Positions 35,301 through 48,650 of a stretch of 64,000 bases of DNA are shown here, one piece after another. Numbering within the stretch: the stretch's first letter is position 1; each line of letters begins with the position of its first letter. Origin of the DNA: Rhexocercosporidium sp. MPI-PUGE-AT-0058 (Eukaryota; Ascomycota; Leotiomycetes; Helotiales); assembly GCA_020746875.1 (NCBI GenBank), contig JAGTJL010000002.1, forward strand, positions 2,170,001 to 2,234,000, read 5' to 3'. The notes under the pieces are model-generated. The model did not search any database. It saw nothing but the letters and a program-made list of their open reading frames with translations, and had not been told where the DNA came from. A program made the position numbers and the translations under genes.

Positions 35301-35695
35301 GCCATTCTTGAGTTCGATAATTACGACTTCCGGGGATGCGGCTCCAGCCTTTTGTTCGCGGACGCAAATGAAGGAATCAGATTCGAGGGTCTGTAGTATG
35401 AGATTAGCTCAGCACTGAAGGAATGGACGCGCAAGTTTGGAATGCTTACACAAGAGTTGAATCCAATGGATGCTTGCTATAGTTGCGGATGTCAGTTTAA
35501 GATTGCCATGAGGAGCTGCCTGGCAGCCCAAAATCGTGTAGCGTCCAGAGTCGGATCAACTTACGTCTACGCCAACTGTAGAGCTGGTTAACTGAAGGAG
35601 GGCGTCAGCAGTGTTTGAGTAGAAATGCAGTTGATTCAGAGCTTGTTGATTACCTGTAGCAGCTCCGTAAATCTGATGGGCAAAGCAGGCGCCAT
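29328..35695 (-). CDS. CHC1: Clathrin heavy chain
   Basis: Forms the triskelion legs of clathrin coats at the plasma membrane and trans-Golgi/endosomes. Twelve exons: 35654-35695, 35565-35591, 35450-35476, 35019-35390, 34474-34969, 33762-34378, 32604-33712, 32438-32496, 32356-32388, 30548-31732, 29738-30471, 29328-29684. The total is 1685 aa, the family norm. It begins [18 protein letters not shown], the conserved start of the terminal beta-propeller. It runs through propeller blades ([20 protein letters not shown]), the linker and the CHCR alpha-zigzag repeats. Landmarks are [10 protein letters not shown] and [19 protein letters not shown]. The C-terminal trimerisation region has [19 protein letters not shown] and a Gly/Pro/Gln tail ending TGYGGF. 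Two exons are only 27 nt. Intron 31733-32355 is 623 bp, far longer than the rest (49-107 bp). Confidence 0.96.
31733..32355 (-). other. 623-bp CHC1 intron with an internal coding-like frame
   Basis: The outer splice joins RDPNL to AVICYTKG, which is the conserved clathrin sequence, so nothing inside is required for the protein. The 3' half holds an open frame (minus strand, about 31741-32058) with coding-like composition, for example [20 protein letters not shown] and [20 protein letters not shown]. The intron also holds extra consensus-like sites: donors at about 32284 and 32015, and a GTGCTAATCATTAG branch/acceptor pair near 31970-31983. I do not recognise the protein. It could be an inserted gene fragment or a regulated cryptic exon. 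Confidence 0.6.
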
Positions 35696-37597
35696 CTTTA
35701 TTGTTTGCGCTGCGCGAGGGGCGCCGAGGACCCGAGACTGTGCTCAAAGCTCAGCAAATCGAAGTAGATGTGAGGATGCGTAAGTGTGCGTCGTTATCAA
35801 AGCTTCCCTCAATTCCTGGGATGCTGAGCGTGGTGGGAAGGGTGAAGTTGAGAATTGAAAGTTGATTGCGTTGATGGTTCCAGGTGTCTTCGCGAACAAC
35901 ACCTGGACAGGCAGTGAATCTGGAAGGTCCCGGCCTCGCACTAACCCTCAACCAGCCTAGCGCTTGAATGGCGGACTGGCTTAAGTTAAGCTCAGGGGTA
36001 ACACAACGTCAACCAACAACAAGACAACCAGATATTCTCACTGTCAAAGGAATGGTGCAACCAAGCTGATTGCTAGTAATGAATACGATCTGCGGGAAAT
36101 ATGAGTGCTTTAATAACGTGTTTACATCATGTCATGAGGACAAGCTCACAATCCTAACCTTCGCAAGGTCTGCGCGAACCTATTTTTAGACAATACCGAC
36201 TTCACATTTATGAGTATCCTGGACATGCAAAATAGTCAATGGATTCTACTCCCACCAGTATCTAGAGTTAAATTTGCAGAACATGTGAGAGAAATTTGAG
36301 CCAAGCATTCATTCTTATTTGCAACTTGAATCAAATTCTTTCAATCTGCAGAGCTCCAACTGAAGCAAACCAAACCCAATCAAGACAACAAACCATAACA
36401 GCAACATGACAAAATGAAATGATCCAATTGAACCTACTTCCTCGCACTCATTTGTCATGTACCAATTTTGGTATCCAGTGTAATTTGACAAAGTGAGTCT
36501 CTTCTCGTGTTTCCTCAATGACTTTGTAGAGCGGCGCTTGGGTTGTTTATAGTCAGTCCTCTTCTTCCAGTGTTTAATATTGTTTCAAACAAATTTGCCA
36601 TCAGAAACATGATCTTGCTTTCATTCAAAATACGACAGAGCAGACCTGACCTACTTCCAGAGTAGGTAATCGTCCTCCATCACAGAGGTTGGCAGCTAGC
36701 GAACCTCATAGGGATTCAACTCGTGCTCCGGCGACTTTCAACACCAATGGAGCGAAGTCTCTACATCTTACGGAGCTAAAAAGCACCCCTCCGGCCTCTG
36801 TCTTTTCCTTATTAGAATTTGATTGCCTCCAGGGAGCTTCTCTTGCAATTCTTCCAAGGATTTTACACTACATCAAGAACAGAAACTGATGTAGATTTCT
36901 GCAATATACCCGCTTTAAAAGAAGAGAAGCGACGAATTTTCGTACAGGTACGGTGTGTTCTTGAAGGGTAGACCGGTCTGCGACTCATTCGATTCCTAGT
37001 GCTGCTTGCTACCTTACTGAGATTTGGCTAAAACTAAAAATAGTTAACTGGCTGTTTCTATGACCTAAGCTCAGAATAATCAAATCTCCATCGATCTATG
37101 GCTTGATAAATGGCAATGGTCCTTGCAGGAGTAAGACCCTATTTCCCTTTTCTCGTGTGTCTACGGGTGAGTACGCATTCATGTAACGGGCTCCAGCTCG
37201 TGAAAAGACTATCACAGGGAATGTTAAATTGCCTCTTTGACGGCGACAGATGCTTTATGAGTGCAGCGAAGAGCCCAATAACGCAACGGAAGTAATGCAT
37301 GGTTCCTGGCGGATGTAACAAAGCTCTTTGGTTTTCGTAACATCATTTCTGCAAGGTCTAATATAGTTGACCACGTAGAACCATGACTCGAATACATTTC
37401 TACGACACAGATAGTGGATGAGTCAACCATCAGTTGTCTCTAGTTGACAGACCTACACTAATCTCCTACCCAGCCCAACCAGTGGTGAATGTGTATGCTA
37501 CAATCAGGGCTGCGCTCGCTTGCCAAATCCATAGAGATTCGGTCGATCGAGGTCGCGAACATGAACGTGAACGCGTCTCAAAATCAGACACAACAAA
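35696..37597. other. Divergent intergenic region, no gene seen
   Basis: 1.9 kb between the clathrin start (-) and the unknown gene (+). It must contain both promoters. No open frame shows protein features. Confidence 0.6.
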
Positions 37598-39276
37598 ATG
37601 AACGAGACACAACCTGCACAATCTGGTACAGGCGCTGCGGATAAAGGTAAGCCAGAAGTATCATCCATAACTCTCCACACTTTGGAGTCTTTGACTAACC
37701 AGAGATTGTGACAGGAGGTTCTGCTTCCCCATTCCCCAGTCAAATAGCCAAGATGAGCGACGACGACAACAGTGGTGAACACGTCAATCTGCAATCTCAC
37801 GACATGGCTCTGAAGAAATCCACCGAAAAATATCCAGCAAATATCTTACAGAGCAAGGACGTCGAAATGAATCTGGAGTCACCTTCAAGCTCCGAGAACC
37901 AAACCAAAGTTTCGATCTCCAATGTCACCACCAATTACCCTGAAACTAAGTCAACACCCGACGCTCATACAAACCACGAAACCACAGATCAAGTTGGCAA
38001 GGACATTGAAATGACTTCGGAGTCTTATGATATCACTGAGGCCTTGATGGAGTCACTGAAGTCGCGTGACGCTGTGGACAAGCTGGTTCCCTTAACCAAG
38101 CCGCAATCAACCTCTGGAGATAGCTCGTCCGATATTGGAGGTACGAGACTCGAAAGACCCTCACAGAAGCGCAAGAGTGATGAGTTTACCCCAGCATCTG
38201 ACAGTCTATCAGACTTCCCAATTATGAAAAAATCCCGACTAGAAGAGGAGCCTGAGGTCAAGCCAGCGACACAGCCAGCTCCAAAGGTCTACAGAGGCAT
38301 TGGCTCGCGCAATGGTACCGTTCCTCGGGATACATCATCTTATGGCTTGCCAGTTGTCACTCCCGAGAAGCAAGCTTTGCTAGAGCCAGACTTTGTAGGA
38401 TCAGCCAGCTATCAGGACTTGCGCTACGAGCATGTAAGTTGAGCAGTCGTACTTCTCAACATGAAAAACTGACAAGTGGCACAGGTGCAGGAGTCGATGT
38501 CCGGTACTTATGTGATTGTCTACAGCCGACCCTTAGACAACAACCGAAGACCCTGTGGAAGCCCCGAAACCTATCCCGTCGACTTCAAAAGAAACAGAAT
38601 CGTGGTCTCTTCCACTGAAGCTGCCACACCAGTTGCAAAGGCAAAAGGAAAGACGATGAAGCACACTAAAATCTGGGCCGAAGGAGAATTCGACTTCCTC
38701 AATTGGCTCTGCAAGTTTGAGGTGTACCACAGATTTTCTGATGATGGAATTCAGGCTTTGTGCATTACGGAGCTTGAGATTGCGGGAGATGACACCAGAA
38801 CAAGCACGCATATAGACCAGGCTATAGCGCTGGGTCAAAGACATCCGGGTTCTTTGCCCCCGACAGTCAGATTTGGCTTGAAATATATGAGAGAGGCTAC
38901 AGATGAGTCGGGAACGAGACCAATTTACCTTGGGTTCAAGTTCATTTCCATGGATTTGGCTACCTGGAATCTCAACACCGGTGCGGAGAGTCTGTTGCGT
39001 GTTGTTGGTGTCAAGATTCCGGCTAGGAATGATGTTGCATCTGCATTTCTACTCAACCAACGAGTTGTATGGCCTGTCGACCAATCATGCCTGACTTTCG
39101 TGCCCAGTCTTCGACCAGCGCCTGTCAACCCCTCGAAAGATCTGCAGAGAAAGAAAGAGAAAGCAGCATCGCCAGAGACAAAGCAGAAGTCCTGGGTAGA
39201 GAAGACCGAAGGTTATGGAGATATTTTCGTCAAGAAGGGAGAGTCAAGCAATGGCGGCGATACACAAATGGGTTGA
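37598..39276 (+). CDS. Unrecognised 519-aa protein with acidic/disordered N-half and a folded C-half
   Basis: I do not recognise a family. Exons 37598-37646, 37715-38433 and 38485-39276 (introns 68 and 51 bp, good consensus) give 519 aa. Residues 1-220 are Ser/Thr/Asp/Glu-rich and probably disordered. A bipartite basic cluster follows a proline-poor stretch (RPSQKRKSDEF ... IMKKSRLEEE) and could be a nuclear localisation signal. From about residue 255 the sequence looks globular: SMSGTYVIVYSRPLDNNRRP, AEGEFDFLNWLCKFEVYHRF, IQALCITELEIAGDD, LPPTVRFGLKYMREAT. A basic tail follows (KDLQRKKEKAA). The start at 37598 was chosen because the short first exon splices in frame. The function is unknown; a nuclear role is only suggested by the basic clusters. 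Confidence 0.82.
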
Positions 39277-40361
39277 GATGAAGAAGGAATAAAGGAAACT
39301 TCATTTGAATCTAAGGATGGAAACTGGCCTTTGGACAAGTCAGCTGTGTGTGGTATGGGATGAAAAGTTCGGGGTTGTTTACGTTTCCTTTCCGAATTAT
39401 TGCCAGGAATTCAATGAATGGTGGTTTTGGAGTGCAGCGGAAAGGGGGTCTGGCGCTGAATCTGTCACGCAAGTGAAACAAGAACAAAGCATAGCAGGCA
39501 TAAAAGGATAAAGAGTTGATTGCAATCAACTAATGTAGGATTTTGCTTGCGTACATAGATAGACTTGAAAACAGAAAAATTCTAGTGCCTGAGATTCGCC
39601 GGTCCTTGGACCAAGTTTACAATCTCTCGAGTATTACATTCAAGACACATGCTCTCCTTCTTTTTAGTTGGGGCTTTGGGGGGGGGGGGTTATATAATGG
39701 AGATATAGTGTGGCACTCAGTCGGGGTGTTCTCTGTTTTTTTTTCAATGTGCTTTTGTTTGCTAAGGTGTACGTGATGGAAGCTCGTCATTCCCTTTCAG
39801 CTGTATTCAAAGGCCGATATGGAATATCAGGAATGTGTCTCGGTGACGTGCCAGGACTCCCAGGCTTGCTGGCTATGTTCTGGTCTAGATTTCTCGGGAA
39901 GAAATCAAGCGCACCTCCACATTGTTGTAGGGACAGCTCCCTGCTATATCTCCGACTACTGGGAATATTCCTTCTTTGGAGCTTGAAGGTTCGTTCGTCT
40001 CCACAAGTGTCTTCGGAGATAGAACCAAGGTTCCGGATCCCTACGGGCATGCTTATCACACATGAATCAGGAAATCACAATCTGAATCAGGAATCCAGTG
40101 TCACCAAAGAAAGTAGGGCACTAATGACCATCTACCACAAAGAATCTATTGTCATTCATTATGCATCAGCATATTAACCACCAAGAAGAAGCTGCCAATA
40201 TCGAGGCTGATTAGGCCAAGCAAGAACTAAAACCTCAGCCGAAGCTCCTGAAACCAAAAACCCTAACCCATTTCGTTATGCCCAGTAACTCCTCACCGTA
40301 TGCAAATGCTCTAAAGCAAGGAAAAGTCATCTAACATTGCAGTTCTGACTAGCAATACGTT
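39277..40361. other. Convergent intergenic region
   Basis: 1.1 kb between the stops of the unknown gene (+) and the RecQ gene (-). It includes a G12 run at 39678-39689 and a T9 run near 39737. No gene was seen. Confidence 0.6.
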
Positions 40362-43300
40362 TCATGTCGGCATCATCCCAATACCCATCCCTCCGCCACG
40401 ACCTCCTCGTCCGCTCCGTTGAGCGAACTTGGACCCGCTAGGTTTCCTAGGCCGAGATTTCTTTAGACCCGACCAGCTTCTTTTGCACACACCTGAAGTG
40501 CTCTGACCAGAGGCAGAGCCATTGCTTGTTCTAGGCTTGTATTTCTTCCCTGCTCTGCCCCTGCTTTTCCCTCGATAGGCACCACCAGAGCGGCCCGGGA
40601 CAGTCGACCTGGACCCTGTTGGACCATTCCTCGAAAACGAGGGGTTGCTTGTCTCTGGAAAAAATGGCGATCTTTCGGCTAGCTGCATAGCAGCTTCAGT
40701 CTCGGGATCAACTCCGAAGTCCTCATCCACCTCTTCATCATCATCTTCGTCTACGTTTTCGTCGTCTGTGACAAGATCTATTACATTTTGATGATTTGTG
40801 TCCATGTCTTCATCTTGATCCTGGTTTTGGTTCTGGTTCCTCCCCATTAGTTCTTCGTAACCGTGATAGTAGCGCTGTATCAAAGGAATGAACCTTTTGC
40901 CATAGGCGTCAACCCTGTCGGCCTTGATGTCGGGTATCCGGTGCATAGCATCCAAAGTAGTCGTGAATCCGATTGCCATGTCGCGAAAGTTGGCCTCGGT
41001 AAAGAACGCCCTCCTTGCGCCTGCCTTGTTCCGCAAATTTTCTTCTAGTTCTTTAGCTTCTTGGACGAACTGAAAAACCACATCACGATGTATCTCAGAC
41101 AAACCCGCCATCCGGCCATCTGTTGTTATTGGGCCGCCAAAGCTGTCGACCGGATTCTGATGCCCGCGATTTCTAGGATCTTGCATTGACTCAAATGCGT
41201 TTTCCTCGTCGTCTTCATCATCTGAGATGACGAAATCATCTTGTTCGTAATCCACATGCTTGCTGATCCGGCTGTTAGGCATTTGTCTTCGTGACGCGGC
41301 AGGGATGGGAGACGTCAACATGGTGGACGTAGGATACTTTGCAGTACTTTGTGATTTTTGCTGTGTTGGAGTTGACCCCGGAACCTGGACAATGAGCTGG
41401 ACTTTCTCTTTGCCCGTCATAAAATCGCGACACTTAGGTCCAAGCTATATTGTGTTAGCACGTTGAAACGGAGTAGTCGGGTGGCGTTCAGTGTGCCTAC
41501 CTTTACATAATCCGTTGCAAAGCTACTCCTGTTCATGACGCTGACCTCAACGATGGCCTTCTCCATTAGAAGGCGGAAGAAAAGACGCTCAATCTCGCCC
41601 CGAGCCACCTGACTTGCGTATCCGACTTCTGCTAAGTTGCCACCTCCTTCCATCTTGTTCAGCTTTGCTTTTGCTCCAGCTGTACCACGAAGAACTTCTA
41701 CGCAATTAAGCATAGTAAAGGAGTAGGGCTGAACATGTTTGACGACTCTCATAGCCGCTTTTGCGTAGTCCGTGAAATCTATCGCCTCGAAGACCGCATC
41801 AGAGCAGCAGTTGTCGCAGGTACGACGACAGTCTTTCTTAGCAAAAGTCTCACCGAAGTAAGCCAACACTTGTGATCTGCGACAATCAGATCGGTTCTCG
41901 CAATATTGGATCATTTGCTGAAGCATAGATCTCTGACGCTGCTTCTGCTCTTCGCTGCCCTCGCTTTTCTCGACGAAGCCCTTCAGCATGGATATGTCTT
42001 GATAGCCAAAGTACAGATAGCATCCGGATTTCTTTCCATCTCTCCCTGCTCGCCCCGTCTCCTGATAGTATCCTTCCAGACTTTTCGGCACAGAGGAGTG
42101 AATGACAAATCGGACATCTGGCTTATCAATACCCATCCCGAATGCAATTGTAGCAACAACCACTTGAATCTTGCCAATTTGCCAGTCATTCAAGACGGTG
42201 GCCTTTTCCTCGCGCGTCATGCCTGCATGGAAATGGTGTGCTTTTATTTTGTGAGCTGACACCAGCTTTTCAGAAAGTTCTTCGCAGCCTCTCTGCGAGA
42301 GCGCATAAATGATCCCCGTTTGGTTCCTGTACGTATCCTTAACGAGATCGGCGATTTCTGTGACCATCTTATTCAAGATGCCTTTGCCCTTCTTCAACCG
42401 CACTTCATAATGTAGATTTGGTCTGTTGAAACTCTGTACAAAGACAGGACACTTGCGCATTTTGAGGTTTTCCATGATATCTAACTTGACGTTTCTGGTA
42501 GCGGTAGCAGTCAGTGCCATCAATGGCACATTGGGGAACTGTAGTCGTACTTTTCCAAGAGCCACGTAATCGGGTCTGAAGTCGTGACCCCATTGACTGA
42601 CACAATGAGCTTCGTCGATGACAATTCGGGCAAGCTTCTTCTTGCTGTATAATCGACTCAAAGCGTTCATCATGGCTGTACTTTTATTGACCATCTCCGG
42701 GGTTATGTAAAGAAGCTGGATGTAGTGCTCTGGGTGCTCTTCTCTCAAGAAATTGTAAATCTGTCTTTTCTCCTCATCTGGAGTATCGCTGTTCAGGCTC
42801 GCGGCCTGAACATTGACTGCTCGAAGATGCTGTACTTGATCGTTCATAAGACTTAGGAGGGGTGATATCACAATTGTGACTCCACGTGTCTTTCCGGTAG
42901 TGACGACAGCAGGTAGTTGGTAGCACAGTGATTTCCCTCCGCCCGTGGGCATCAGGACAAAGGCATCTTGCCCGCTAAGTGTGGCGTTGATAGCATCGAG
43001 TTGATGGCGACGAAAGCCTTTGAGTTTAAAACGTTCCCTCAGTACTTTCTTGACCTCGAAAGACCATTGATGATCGAACATGCTAGATTGATCCAGGTCC
43101 ACATGCGAGTACATTGTCTTGTCATTGGTAGTATGACTTGCTCTTGAAGACTCTGGCAGTGTCGTAACAGTGTCAGATGGCACAACGCGATTCGACTGAG
43201 TTGAAATGGTGTTAGGGAAAGACTGGCGTTTCTCGACTTGCTGCGCCATCTCCACGAAATCATTATCGTCCCCACTATCTCCGTAGTCATCTTCGATATC

Positions 43301-45767
43301 GTCCAACATCTCTTCTTGAGCTCTGGCATGATGTTGGTGCCCCTGCTCGTCCTCGATCAATTCGTTGAAATCGTCATCGTCAAGATCATCATAGTCGAGT
43401 GGAGGTGGTTCTTGGTAAAAGTTCGGTTGCTTGAATTTCTCAGGCAATGGCCAGGTTCTCGGAACGTTCGAAGGCTGCGATTCCGCGAACGATGGAGCTG
43501 GGACGGACCGTCGGACTGGGGACGGAGATGACGGTGGCAAGAGACCATTGGATGAAGCTGCAACCTGAAATTTGGAAGTGCTTTGTGACGGGAAATCTTT
43601 CCCAATATACGAATTAGACGCAGCTGTCGAACTCTGCTTAATTGGCGGAAACTGGGTTTGCATGATGACTTGAGCGCTCCCAACGGTGCTGGAAATGGAG
43701 GGAAGTGGAGCGGTGTTCTCAATTCCTTTGATCTGGTCAGGTTGGGCATTTTCCTCTTGTTTTGATCCGGTCCCAAAGCCATCCTGTATGGCCCCCGATG
43801 CGTGCAGATATTTGGCAACTTGTTGCTCGATCGACTTGATCTCTTGGTTGATTGATGCTTGTCTCTCTTCTTGCGGGCTTGTGTCAGCATCACAATCAAG
43901 AAGCTCGTAAACTTGTTTTGCCAGCTTCTTCTTCTCGTCCATCAAAATCTTCCATCTCGCTTCAAGTTCTGATAGTGAAGAGTAGGCCTTCCCCCTGTCT
44001 AGCAAAGCTCGCCTTTCAGACTTCAACTGCGCAGGGGCAACCTCTCCACTATCCATGTAAGACATTGAGACGACCGCATTTTGAGCTATCAAATTCTGAA
44101 TCCGCTGGTGGTAAAGATCTATATCTGATGGATGGGTCAGGTACAGCATAGCAAGCTTCCTGTCATCCACACCTATAGATGATCCTGGGGTTTGTTGACT
44201 GGAAGGTGGATGTACGAGCTTTGCGAACCCCGTTTTTGTTGGTGAGTCTCGCTGCAAGGGCGACGGTAGCTTGTCTGGTCTGACCGAGACATTTTGTGAG
44301 ATAGGTCGTAAGGGACTACCAGTCCTTGGCTTTGAATCCTTGTAGTCTCTCGTCCTTCGATCAGTAGGCTCGAAGATCGGCGCGCTATTCATCCTGGGAC
44401 TTGGATGTGATCCAGTGACTCGAGGGCTCTTTTTGGTAGCAATTCTAGCAGAACAGCTGGCTCTTTGCTCGGCATCGGAATAGTAGTCATCATCCTCAGA
44501 GTCGTGAATGATTGTCCGAGTTCGACGTTTGGTCTTATGTGGAGTCTGAGGCGAAGAGGCAGCAGGAGACTTAGCTCTTCTCAAAGGTGATGCAGCAACC
44601 TGGATCTTTGGTCGCGGGCCCATGGCTGGCGAAGCCCGTCCGGAAGGAGAAACGGTATTGAAATTTCCTGGCGATGATCGAGTTGGGAAATCCTCAGCAG
44701 CAGACGAGACCCGGCTGGTGCTCTTTCTTGTCCGAGTTTCGACTCTACTGATAGTCTCGGTTACATGAACTTCTTCAATATCACTCCTATCCATGGACAA
44801 TTCGATACTAGGCTTCACAGTCTTATTTCGGGATTGTCGAAATGGTGTTCGTTTCGGCTGCGACGGAACCACATCATCGATGTCCACAAATCCATCAACA
44901 CTCGTGTGTTGATCCTTTGTAGTCCTCACATGTTGCCTCTCATAGCTATCGGTCCTCTTCGATCTACCAGGGGACATTTCGATGCTCTTGCGCTTCTTAG
45001 ATGACCGGGGTAAAGGCTCAGCTCTTGACGCGGAGTCTTCTCGCCATACCCGTACTGAGTCTCCGAAGAACTCAACCGAACTGCTCGACCCAGGTGCGAG
45101 GGTTCCAACATTGCCATCGTGTGTCAGATCAACGGATTCGATCGTATCGAGCTTCAGTCCGGGTATTGGGCGAGGAGTTTGTCTGGGAGTCTGTGGAGTT
45201 TGGGTTTGTAGAGATTTCTGGATCTTCGGAGGCAATGTTCGACTTGCAGATGGTCTCGCTGAAGGGGAGTCTACAGATGTAAGTCTCTGCATAAGGTATG
45301 AAGTTCTGTAACCAACCTTGTCCTTCTTTCAGAAAAGTCACATAGTTTGAGCTGAGTGAAGTGTATGAAGCTGCCGTGGACGAGGTCGTGGAAGCCGGAG
45401 TTACCAATTGATGCTGGCTCATAAGACCAGGTCTTGTTGACCTTGTTGCTGAGGAAAGTTTACCCATTGCCTCGTCCGTCAGAACCTGTCTGGGCTCTTG
45501 GAGTTGTGATTTTGTGGTCACTGATGCGGGGAGGGTCGGTCGAGCAAATGTTCCCACGACATTGACAACTTGTGCGGCTCGTCGATGCTGGAATGGACTC
45601 GGCGGTGCTTTTCGTGTCTCCTGGTCTGCCTCCTCCCCCACAGGATCCGCGTTCACAGGATCTCCTCTGGTCGAATTGGCTGTGGCTCTGGCGTGCACGC
45701 CTGATGGCGGAGTGACTTTGCGCGACAATAACCAAGAAATATGACTGTCAAGATTATGCCGAGTCAT
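40362..45767 (-). CDS. sgs1: RecQ-family DNA helicase (Sgs1/BLM/QDE-3 type)
   Basis: ATP-dependent 3'-5' helicase for recombination control and replication-fork repair; Neurospora QDE-3 also acts in quelling. Exons 45317-45767, 41501-45270 and 40362-41444 give 1767 aa. About 900 N-terminal residues are low-complexity and charged with many SP/TP motifs, as in Sgs1. The helicase core has Walker A MPTGGGKSLCYQLPA (near residue 927) and the DEAH box VIDEAHCVSQWGHDFRPDY (near 1035). Motif VI is HSSVPKSLEGYYQETGRAGR. The RQC zinc site DCRRTCDNCCSD lies near residue 1305. An HRDC-like helical domain follows in the last exon (FRDMAIGFTTTLDAMHRIPD ... YGKRFIPLIQRYY). The tail is acidic, then Arg/Gly/Ser-rich. 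Intron 1 (45271-45316) has the unusual donor GTTGGT; intron 2 is 41445-41500. Confidence 0.95.
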
Positions 45768-46562
45768 GAGGACTATGGGCAGCGTTCATGTCCAGGCGAG
45801 TCCATCTGTATAGTTACAGGCCGTTGCAGCTACTCCAGTGAGGCGCTCGTAGTGTTGTTATGGACTTTTCGGTGCTGTTCAAGTATCCTTCGCGTCAACG
45901 CGTGAACTTGAGATCCAGTCACTAGATCACGTGAGAGGGCGCCCCAGCCTAGTTGATGCCCAGTATTGAGCGATTCGAACCTTGAATCACCACGAAAGAT
46001 TGGAGTAAGGATAAAAGATGGGCCTATTACGACGCAAAAGACTTCCCTCCTCTTTCGAAGAGTATCTAGTCTCCATTTCTAAAGTTGTGGGGTTGTGGAC
46101 TTATATGCTGGTGCTGCCAGCTCCACGCCCTCCTCATGCAAGCAGCCGTCAACTAGACGAATGGCATCTCATGGTCTGCACAAGGATAATTCCTTTTTTC
46201 CCGAGGACTCTAGGTCAAAAAATGTAGTGCCCTAAAGAAGACACCTCAGTTCTTCGGTGAGAGGTCAAAGTACAATACTTGAGAGTCCAAGGTCATCAAC
46301 TTTGACCTCTTGAAGTCCAGCTTTATATGTTTACCTTCGGCTTGCAGAATTGTTTCAACTCTCAATTGACTATTCCATTTGTTTGTAAGGCATGTTACCA
46401 TGTTCAAGATCATCAGAAACAGCCCTGACAGTGATCATAAGGAATGAAGCTTTCGGTATTCGCTAAGACGGTATTTAAACAATCTTCATAACCAAATCAT
46501 ATCTTGATCATGTTTCCTCATACGTGGTATCAATAACTCCTGAATGTGAAAAGAAACAGCTC
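45768..46562. other. RecQ upstream / nitrate transporter 3' flank
   Basis: 0.8 kb between two minus-strand genes. No gene or RNA was recognised. Confidence 0.6.
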
Positions 46563-48441
46563 TCAACGTCCTCCAATCTGCCCCTTGGGAATTGGCTTAA
46601 TCCAACACAGCAAAATATGGAAACCAATAGTCATAACCCCAATGACCCAGAACGTCTTCCCAAAATCCTTCCCTTGGTATCTGAAGATGATAGCGAAGAC
46701 AATACCACCAAGGTTCCCGCACGCTCCGGTGACTCCAGAAATTATGCCGTTTGCATGAGGATGTACGTGAGGTACAAGCGCAAAATTTGCTCCGTTGCCT
46801 GCTTCCAAGAAGAAAGCCATTCCTGCAATGAGACCCATCATGGTTGATTTCGACTTGGAATCTAGAAGACCGATGGCGATTAAGAATGCGCCGGTTATGA
46901 CACCAAGGGAATGAAGCCAGATCTTCTTGCTCCAAACACTGCGGTTTGTTCGCAGGAAAAGAGCATCGGCTACCATTCCGCCCAGTGGTCTGAAGACAAC
47001 ATTCAGCAGTCCGAACATAGCTGCCCATCGACCAGTACCCGTTTGTCCAAGTTTAGGAAAGTTCTTAAGATAGCTAGGCAATTCCAGTCAGCTTGGTACA
47101 ATCGTAAATGATGTGTAGGAAAGGATTATGCTTACTATGTCCCAAGAATTGAGTTGATAGCCAATTCTGCACCAAATGAACAGAAGTAGCAGAATGCCAC
47201 AACTGCAGTCTGAGGGCTGAAAACCACAGCCATAGCTTCTCCAAAAGATGGCTTAACGACAGTCTCGCCTCGTGCTATGTCGATCATTGCTTGTTCATCC
47301 ATGGTAGCTTCTGGACTTGCCAAAGAATGTTTGGCTTGGGCGATTGCCGCCTCCTCGTCCAGTTGTTTCTCGTCAGGAGACATCATTAGAGAACCGTTTC
47401 CACTTGTCTTCTTGTCGGTGATGGTACCAGGGATGGGGACAATCTCTCCACTGGCGTGAGCTCCATGTGCCTGAAGGTTGTGCTGGACAGCCATGTGTCG
47501 TTCGGACCACTTTCCAGTCGGTGTATCCTGGCAGAGCACGAAAAGGCCAATGGCCACAGATGTGATGAGAATAAATGGGACAATGAATGAAACCCTCCAG
47601 GCCACGTGTGGAGTGAGGTGTCTATCGTTGACAAGTGAGTCGTAAATAGCAGGCATCACGAAGTATGTTATGCCTATTCAACAAGACAAGACGTCAGTTA
47701 CCATTGCGCAAGACCCGAAACTCGATATGAGTATCGGAAGAAAAAGTAAGGTGTGACTTACCACCTCCGGCGTTACCCCAGCCAGCTGTGAGGGCATTCG
47801 AGGTTCCAACAACATTCTTGTCGAAGAATCCAGTCGACCAAACTTGGCAGGGAACAAAAGAACCTCCTAAGATGCCAATGAAAAATCGAAGGACATATAG
47901 GCCAGCAGGACCTGAGATTGTGCCCGCCAGAGCAGTCGGTAAAGCGCCAAGTAAGAGACAACCAGCGAACGTAACTCTTGGCCCGAAGTGATCGCAAGCC
48001 GGCCCAGCTATGAGACGTACGATGAGACTGATTGAGACCTTGTTAGACGGAATAAACCTTGAGAAGTCGGCAGTGTTACTCACGTTGCAGTCAGGGCAAT
48101 GATATTGGAGTTGGCAATCTCATTTTGGCTGAGGTGTAGATCTTTTTTGATTGTATGCGGCAACAATGGTGGAAATGCGTACCACGACAGGAATGCAATC
48201 ACTATTTCCCGATTAGTAACTGTTCGATGTGACATTTTGAGGTCATAATAAGGACAAAATATGGAGTGGGGTGAGATACTGAACTGGACTGGAAAATGGA
48301 AAACTCACTGAAGCCAAACCAAGCGAAAAAGAATACCCTCCCGTACTTGTTGAAGGGATTAAGGATAGGGACTGATCGAGCTTTTCCATTCACCGGGTTA
48401 ATCTCTGGCGTCTGCCAGAGTGTCGCAATCTTAAAGCCCAT
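46563..48441 (-). CDS. crnA: Nitrate/nitrite transporter, NNP family of MFS (CrnA/NrtA type)
   Basis: Plasma-membrane proton-coupled nitrate importer with 12 predicted TM segments. Exons 48309-48441, 48084-48201, 47762-48027, 47136-47673 and 46563-47073 give 521 aa, close to Aspergillus CrnA. The N-terminus [20 protein letters not shown] and the line [20 protein letters not shown] are typical. Substrate Arg and nitrate-signature regions are visible: [30 protein letters not shown] (first signature) and [19 protein letters not shown] (second signature). The large central cytosolic loop of fungal members is present (about residues 240-330). [10 protein letters not shown] is the repeated MFS motif. 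No nitrate or nitrite reductase gene is next to it, so it is not part of a visible nitrate cluster here. Confidence 0.96.
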
Positions 48442-48650
48442 CTTGAAGTAAAGTTGATCAAGTGTTTGGGTAGTCCCGTCTAAAGGTCTTTGTTGACAAG
48501 GTGTGATTATTGTCAGAAGTAACACCTGGATTGTACCTCAAGAAGTTGCATACGATGCTCCAGATGATTCGAGAGACGCTTGGCCTTGATGGTGGAGTGA
48601 TTGCGAAGTGTCGAGCAAGTCAGAGCACTTATACAAACCAAGAGATACAA

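Noticed and set aside
45900..45990. tRNA gene suggested by a ggttcgaatc box on the minus strand
   Set aside because: The flanking bases cannot form the T-arm or acceptor stem and no A box was found at the right spacing.
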